DNA from: Scleroderma bovista
Lineage: Eukaryota > Basidiomycota > Agaricomycetes > Boletales > Sclerodermataceae
Assembly: GCA_037178675.1 (NCBI GenBank)
Contig: JAYMGJ010000530.1
Span: 1 to 37,749, forward strand
Direction: 5' to 3'
Length of the DNA stretch: 37,749 nt
The notes under the pieces were generated by a model. That model was not told where the DNA came from, made no database searches, and saw only the letters and a program-made list of their open reading frames with translations. This document shows, piece by piece, positions 34,201-37,749 of the stretch (position 1 is its first letter; every line of letters begins with the position of its first letter). The position numbers were made by a program, and so were the translations under genes.

Positions 34201-35043
34201 TGGTTGAACCGCGAAATTAATCAGTATCTCCGAACCTACGTAAACGATCGTCAGAATGAATGGGCCAAATGGATCAAGATTGCCCAATTCGTTTGGAACA
34301 ACACGGTCTTGGAAGTAACTACTGATTCTCCGTTCAGAATTACCCGGAGTTATTCCCCTCGCATGGGTGTTGAACCAGTAGACACAGTAGCCCCAGCGGC
34401 TAAGGACTTTGCCACCATATTTAATAAAGTTGTTGAGTCTTCTGAGAAGGCAAAGCGTAATATGAAGCTTCAGGCAGATAAGCATAGAAATCCCACCCTG
34501 GACTATGTTATAGGCCAGCAAGTTTGGCTTTCCACAGACAACCTTCGTATGCTGAATCGCACTTCGAAGAAGCTTACAGAGAAGTGGATTGGCCCCTATG
34601 AGGTCACTCGTGTAACCCCGAATGCAGTCGAGCTTAAGCTCCCAAAAACTCTTTGGATTCACCCAGTTGTGAATGTTTCGCGAGTAAAGCCTTATTTAGG
34701 TCCTCTTCCCGGACAGCCTGTGTCTCGGCCTGGTCTGGTACATGTTTCTGAAGAATGCGATGAAGAATACGAAGTGGACTATATTGTAGCTTCTCGTATT
34801 TATAAAAGGCAACTCCAGTATCTGGTACACTGGAAAGGATACAAAGAACACGAGAGAACATGGAAACCCTCGTCGAATTTAAAGAATTCTCCTCTGGTAG
34901 TCAAGCGCTTTTACTGCGAGAATCCCTCTGCTCCTCGGAAGCTTTGTATGGCCCAAGCGGACTTTGACTTGTTATTTAGTTGTATCCCTGAAAACCTCAC
35001 GGTTTGCGACGCTCAGTTCTGCAGTCTGGAATCCTGCACCTGA
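31274..35043 (+). pseudogene. pol: Gypsy Pol: protease, RT, RNase H, integrase, chromodomain (broken)
   Basis: Replicates and integrates the element when intact. The first block (31274-32110; first ATG in frame at 31502) holds the aspartic protease (LLDSGATGCF; ILGHTWL). TGA at 32108-32110 interrupts it. The same frame continues with reverse transcriptase (MVQDYRYVNNWT; VYIDDLMIF as the YXDD box) and the start of RNase H (LETDTSEFAVGG). A second TGA at 33326-33328 is followed by a one-base deletion near 33370. The frame then continues through RNase H (IYTDHHNL) and integrase (HHCC with CQKCQQSK; catalytic Asp in DVTMDF and SDRGS, Glu in TEWLNREI). It ends in a chromodomain (EVDYIVASRI; YLVHWKGY), which would guide insertion to marked chromatin. 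It shares its phase with Gag. Confidence 0.92.
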
Positions 35044-35092
35044 GGTGTTGGCGCGCAGCGATGATGGACGAACGAGTTTGCTAAACGAGTGA

Positions 35093-35223
35093 CTCAGTCT
35101 CGAAGAGAATACAAAGACTCAGTTATTAGTTACCTAAACGAGTGACTACAGTAACGAGTGAGTAACGATGTATGAACGGTAGTATGAGAGTCTCACCTCA
35201 GTCTCGAAGAGAATACAAAGACT
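35093..35223 (+). repeat. 27 bp direct repeat in gypsy 3' region
   Basis: CTCAGTCTCGAAGAGAATAC followed by AAAGACT occurs at 35093-35119 and again, perfectly, at 35197-35223. The word AAACGAGTGACT also occurs twice nearby (about 35083 and 35132). Both lie between the pol stop codon and the polypurine tract. Confidence 0.8.
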
Positions 35224-35368
35224 GAGGTGCGTCGGAACGGACGGACTTCTTATATAGGTACGGCTAGTTGATAAACGTGTACATAGGAAACGGAAAGACA
35301 CGGGAACGAGGTGAACATGTGTAGTGTACGCGATTAGACTTGAAGCAATCTAAATATTAGTCCAACAT

Positions 35369-35381
35369 GAGGGGGGAGTAG
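35369..35381 (+). other. Gypsy polypurine tract
   Basis: GAGGGGGGAGTAG sits immediately before the TGTTACGG start of the 3' LTR, where a plus-strand DNA synthesis primer is expected. Confidence 0.85.
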
Positions 35382-35740
35382 TGTTACGGACCAACTTTTT
35401 ATCTTATCTAATAGTGTTTATCTTATCTTAGTGTACAGCCTCTATCTTATCTACCTAGTCTAGACCTGTACCTCGTGCTGTACACGCTGCCACCCTTGAC
35501 ATCATTACACATAGCCTTAGCTCCACAGTGATGTCATTACATAGCCTTCTACCTGCACATAGCCTCATGGATAGCCTCGCGTAGCCCTCGTGTATAGTAG
35601 TATATATACAGTGCAATCCAGCACCCAGAGGCTCCCCATTCGAGCTCATCTTGGGTCTTTGCTCTAGATACTCGCGTCCTATTCTTCCTCAGAGTCTTGC
35701 ATGTTAGGGTCCTTGGTGTTCTTTGCCTAGGGTCATCTCA
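35382..35740 (+). repeat. Gypsy 3' LTR (359 bp)
   Basis: TGTTACGGACC to TCTCA, the partner of 28816-29186. It lacks the 12 bp CTGTGATTAGAT segment of the 5' LTR, which accounts for the length difference exactly. The sequence after it is copia coding sequence, read on the minus strand. Confidence 0.93.
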
Positions 35741-36676
35741 GCCTGGGGCAACACTGATGTAAGTCATAAGCTCCGACTTGAGAGCCATCTTATTTGCTCG
35801 AGCCAAGGCTGGGAGGTAGACAAAGGCTCCACAGCCAAATACATGTAGGTGATCGATGTTAGGCATCTCCCCCTTAAGCATTTCATGGGGGGTGCACCAT
35901 CACAGGCGAGCTACCAGAGTATGGTTGTAAATGTGGGTTGCGTGAGTGAACGCAAATTCCCACCAGGAGTCAGGGATGCAGGCTTGATGCCGCATAGACT
36001 CAGCTTTATCCATGAGAGTGCACCCTAAACGCTTGGCATGGCCATTCTGCATGGGGGTTCTTGGAGCACTTTGATATATTTTAATTCCCTTTTCAAGGAG
36101 TGCTTGATCAAACAGATCAAATTTATACTCTCCGCCAGCATCGGACATCCATCCAACGACGTGTGTATCATGTTGGACATGCACCATTTCAAGGAAATCT
36201 TTGGCAGCCGTGATCGCTGCAGCTTTGGAGTGAAGAGGCATAGTCCAGGCGTGAGAGGTATAGTCGTCGTAGATGGTGATAACATATTTAAACTTCTGGT
36301 ACAACGTAACCGGGAAGGATTTGAGATCAGAGTGCACCAGCTCGAAGGGCTTGGAAGCACGTCTTTCATTTTCTGGGAAAACTCGATTGGGCATCTTGCC
36401 AAGAGTGCATCCAGGGCAAACACAATCCTCGGTAGGAAAGTGGATCTCCGGGAAGCGCTGCATATGCTTTTGCACACATCGGAGTACTTCCTTCGAGGGG
36501 TGCCCGAATCTCCGGTGCATAATGTCATAATTGACTTTGTTCACGGAGGCGATATAGTTAGATCTAATTATCGGGATAGATCTAATCCCGAAGATGATGT
36601 TGCGATCATCTTCTGGGTCTGGCCCAAACCATAGGCATTTGGCTTTATGGATGAGGCTGTCGACAAGAAAGTATGA
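35741..36676 (-). pseudogene. Ty1/copia integrase fragment
   Basis: A minus-strand copia Pol piece, different in sequence from the one at 3.1-5.1 kb. Reading from 36676 down, a WFGPDPEDDRN segment leads to the HHCC pre-integrase domain (IMHRRFGHPS; CVCPGC). The integrase core follows (VHSDLKSFP with the first Asp; MSDAGGEY with the second; NGHAKRLGCTL where the Glu is expected, here replaced by Lys). A TGA at 35900-35902 interrupts it, and the same frame continues with WCTPHEMLKGEMPNIDHLHV and VFGCGAFV. It is cut at one side exactly by the gypsy 3' LTR and at the other near the next copia LTR. No reverse transcriptase remains. Confidence 0.88.
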
Positions 36677-37118
36677 TTATATCTTATCTTAATCTAATCT
36701 TGGAGATTCCAGAGATCACAGTTACATGTGATTCGGAGTAGTGTCAACCAGATTACTGGTAAATCACATGACCGGCTCCACAAGATAGCCAGAACTATCA
36801 CATGCAAGGCACGTGTATAACACATGCTGATACACGTTACAGGCACGTTTCCAGATAACTACGTTTATGGAAACTGCACCTACTACATATGGGAATATGG
36901 TAAAATAGGCGAGAGTAATACTTATCTATGCACAGACCATGTACCACAGGTATATATACCCTGTAGGATTCCCTGTAGTTCCTTAGTTCAATACAGTTCA
37001 ACTGTTCTCTCATTACTTGCTACTTCAAACAACTCAACTTCAAGAACCAGCTACTAGCTATCACTATCAAGGTACGCTTGCGCTACCCCGTTGCTGTTGC
37101 CCCAGTTTTGTTGCTACA
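36677..37118 (+). repeat. 5' LTR of a second copia element (approximate start)
   Basis: The end is firm: TTGCTACA at 37111-37118 is followed directly by the half-tRNA primer site GGTTATGAGCCC. A TATA element (GTATATATACC) lies at about 36949-36959. The left edge is not resolved and is placed at the end of the copia integrase fragment. The other LTR lies outside the window. Confidence 0.6.
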
Positions 37119-37130
37119 GGTTATGAGCCC
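37119..37130 (+). other. Copia primer-binding site
   Basis: GGTTATGAGCCC is identical to the first 12 bases of the primer site of the minus-strand copia element (5150-5139). It is complementary to the anticodon region of initiator tRNA-Met, as expected for half-tRNA priming. Confidence 0.75.
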
Positions 37131-37289
37131 TGTTTAAGGCCATACCAGGAAGCATACGGCAGTTCTGTCTTCGTCACTGCCTCCTGCTATGAACCTTAGA
37201 CAGCTCATAGCTGAAGTTCTTCACGAGTTACCATTTGTTTTTGCCGTGATATCTCTTACAATATATTCTTCGTTTGTGTTTTGGTTTGA

Positions 37290-37749
37290 ACACTGGAGAT
37301 ACAACTACATTGCCGCACTCTTTGTGTGCTATGCAGTTCGTCTCTTGGTTCACAGCCACATCCTGCTCCTCCTCCCATTGTTAACAATGTGGGATTACCT
37401 CCCAACGTTGACAACCCTCTTGGTGATGACAACGAACTCGTTGTCATTGATGCTACAGCACCTCCTAGTGTTCATCAAATGGTGGACTTCTATTGGAGAG
37501 AAGCTATGTGGAACTACCGCTTGTATCAACCAAGGGACCACCACAGCAGTGATACGCTTAGTGGAAACATGGGACATATTAGGAGGCCTTTGCCTCTTAG
37601 TAGGGAGGAACAGCTTTCTCTTATCAGCCATGACCGTTTTTACGGATACATTGATAGTCACATCACTGTTCCTGATCCTCGGTGGGAATTACCCTACCAA
37701 TTCCGCATCTTGTTCAGACATTGGCAATCTGTTATCATCGAGTCTCTTC
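37290..37749 (+). CDS. Partial ORF after the copia primer site
   Basis: An open frame from just after a TGA at 37287-37289 to the window edge (about 153 codons). It includes NVGLPPNVDNPLGDDNELVV, MVDFYWREAMWNYRLY and a C-terminal PDPRWELPYQFRILF. The composition is protein-like. The first in-frame ATG is at about 37470, so either translation starts there or an intron joins an upstream exon. From position it could be the start of copia Gag, but I do not recognise the fold and no zinc knuckle is reached. A competing frame from ATG 37189 is also open to the edge but is implausibly hydrophobic. Confidence 0.4.

Larger units (their letters stand above)
28816..35740 (+). mobile_element. Ty3/gypsy chromodomain LTR retrotransposon, 6.9 kb
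   Basis: Complete structure: 5' LTR (28816-29186), 1.1 kb leader, gag, pol (protease, reverse transcriptase, RNase H, integrase, chromodomain), polypurine tract and 3' LTR (35382-35740). The integrase precedes a C-terminal chromodomain, which places it among the chromodomain-bearing Ty3/gypsy clade common in fungi. The flanking 5 bp (AGTGC and GCCTG) do not match, so no target-site duplication is present. Pol has two in-frame TGA codons and one frameshift, so this copy is inactive. Confidence 0.92.

Noticed and set aside
37189..37749. 187-codon frame from ATG 37189 open to the edge
   Set aside because: Almost purely hydrophobic, while the +1-shifted frame reads like an ordinary protein. Probably a shadow.
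1..37749. CRISPR arrays, bacterial-type operons, rRNA
   Set aside because: The window is eukaryotic by its introns and element types. The repeats are triplet arrays or LTRs, not spaced direct repeats.

Overview
The window looks like nuclear DNA of a filamentous basidiomycete, most likely an Agaricomycete. The genes carry many 47-80 bp GT-AG introns. They encode proteins typical of that group: a C2/EF-hand phosphatidylserine decarboxylase, a MAG1-like GPI-anchored secreted protein, a HAM1-like protein and an HMG/YABBY-type protein. The surrounding mobile elements (chromodomain Ty3/gypsy, Ty1/copia primed by half-tRNA, Tc1/mariner, and a DUF6589/RecQ element) also fit. I identified families from remembered sequence features, not from searches.

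Layout. 1-5.4 kb is repeat-rich. It holds one copy of a low-complexity dispersed repeat (about 2026-2767) and a 3'-truncated Ty1/copia element on the minus strand (3115-5369) whose 5' LTR and primer site are intact. 5.6-19.8 kb is a gene island of five genes: a Gly/Ser/Tyr-rich disordered protein (-), phosphatidylserine decarboxylase with 12 exons (-), a MAG1-like secreted protein (-), an HMG-box/YABBY-like protein (+), and a HAM1-like protein (+). In all five the reconstructed exons sum to whole codons. A 2.6 kb stretch (12.2-14.9 kb) has no convincing gene.

19.9-37.7 kb is a nest of mobile elements. A Tc1/mariner transposase relic is split into an N-terminal part (20.0-20.4 kb) and a catalytic-core part (28.46-28.7 kb), in the same orientation and order. 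Between them lies a 5.7 kb unit bounded by inverted repeats with a 22 bp core (21/22 identical) at 20499-20520 and 26191-26212. It contains exactly two genes, pointing at each other: a roughly 912-1003 aa DUF6589-type protein (+) and a 648 aa RecQ-like helicase with CxC zinc-type clusters (-). I regard this as the most interesting object in the window: a candidate two-gene DNA transposon whose integrase-like protein is paired with a RecQ helicase. Two or more copies of the low-complexity repeat follow. Next come a nearly complete but broken chromodomain Ty3/gypsy element (28816-35740), a minus-strand copia integrase fragment (35741-36676), and the 5' end of another copia element running off the right edge.

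Most broken mobile ORFs (gypsy pol twice, copia integrase, mariner, and DUF6589 near its C terminus) are interrupted by in-frame TGA exactly where the frame otherwise continues. This suggests CGA-to-TGA decay, i.e. C-to-T mutation of methylated or RIP-like targeted repeats.
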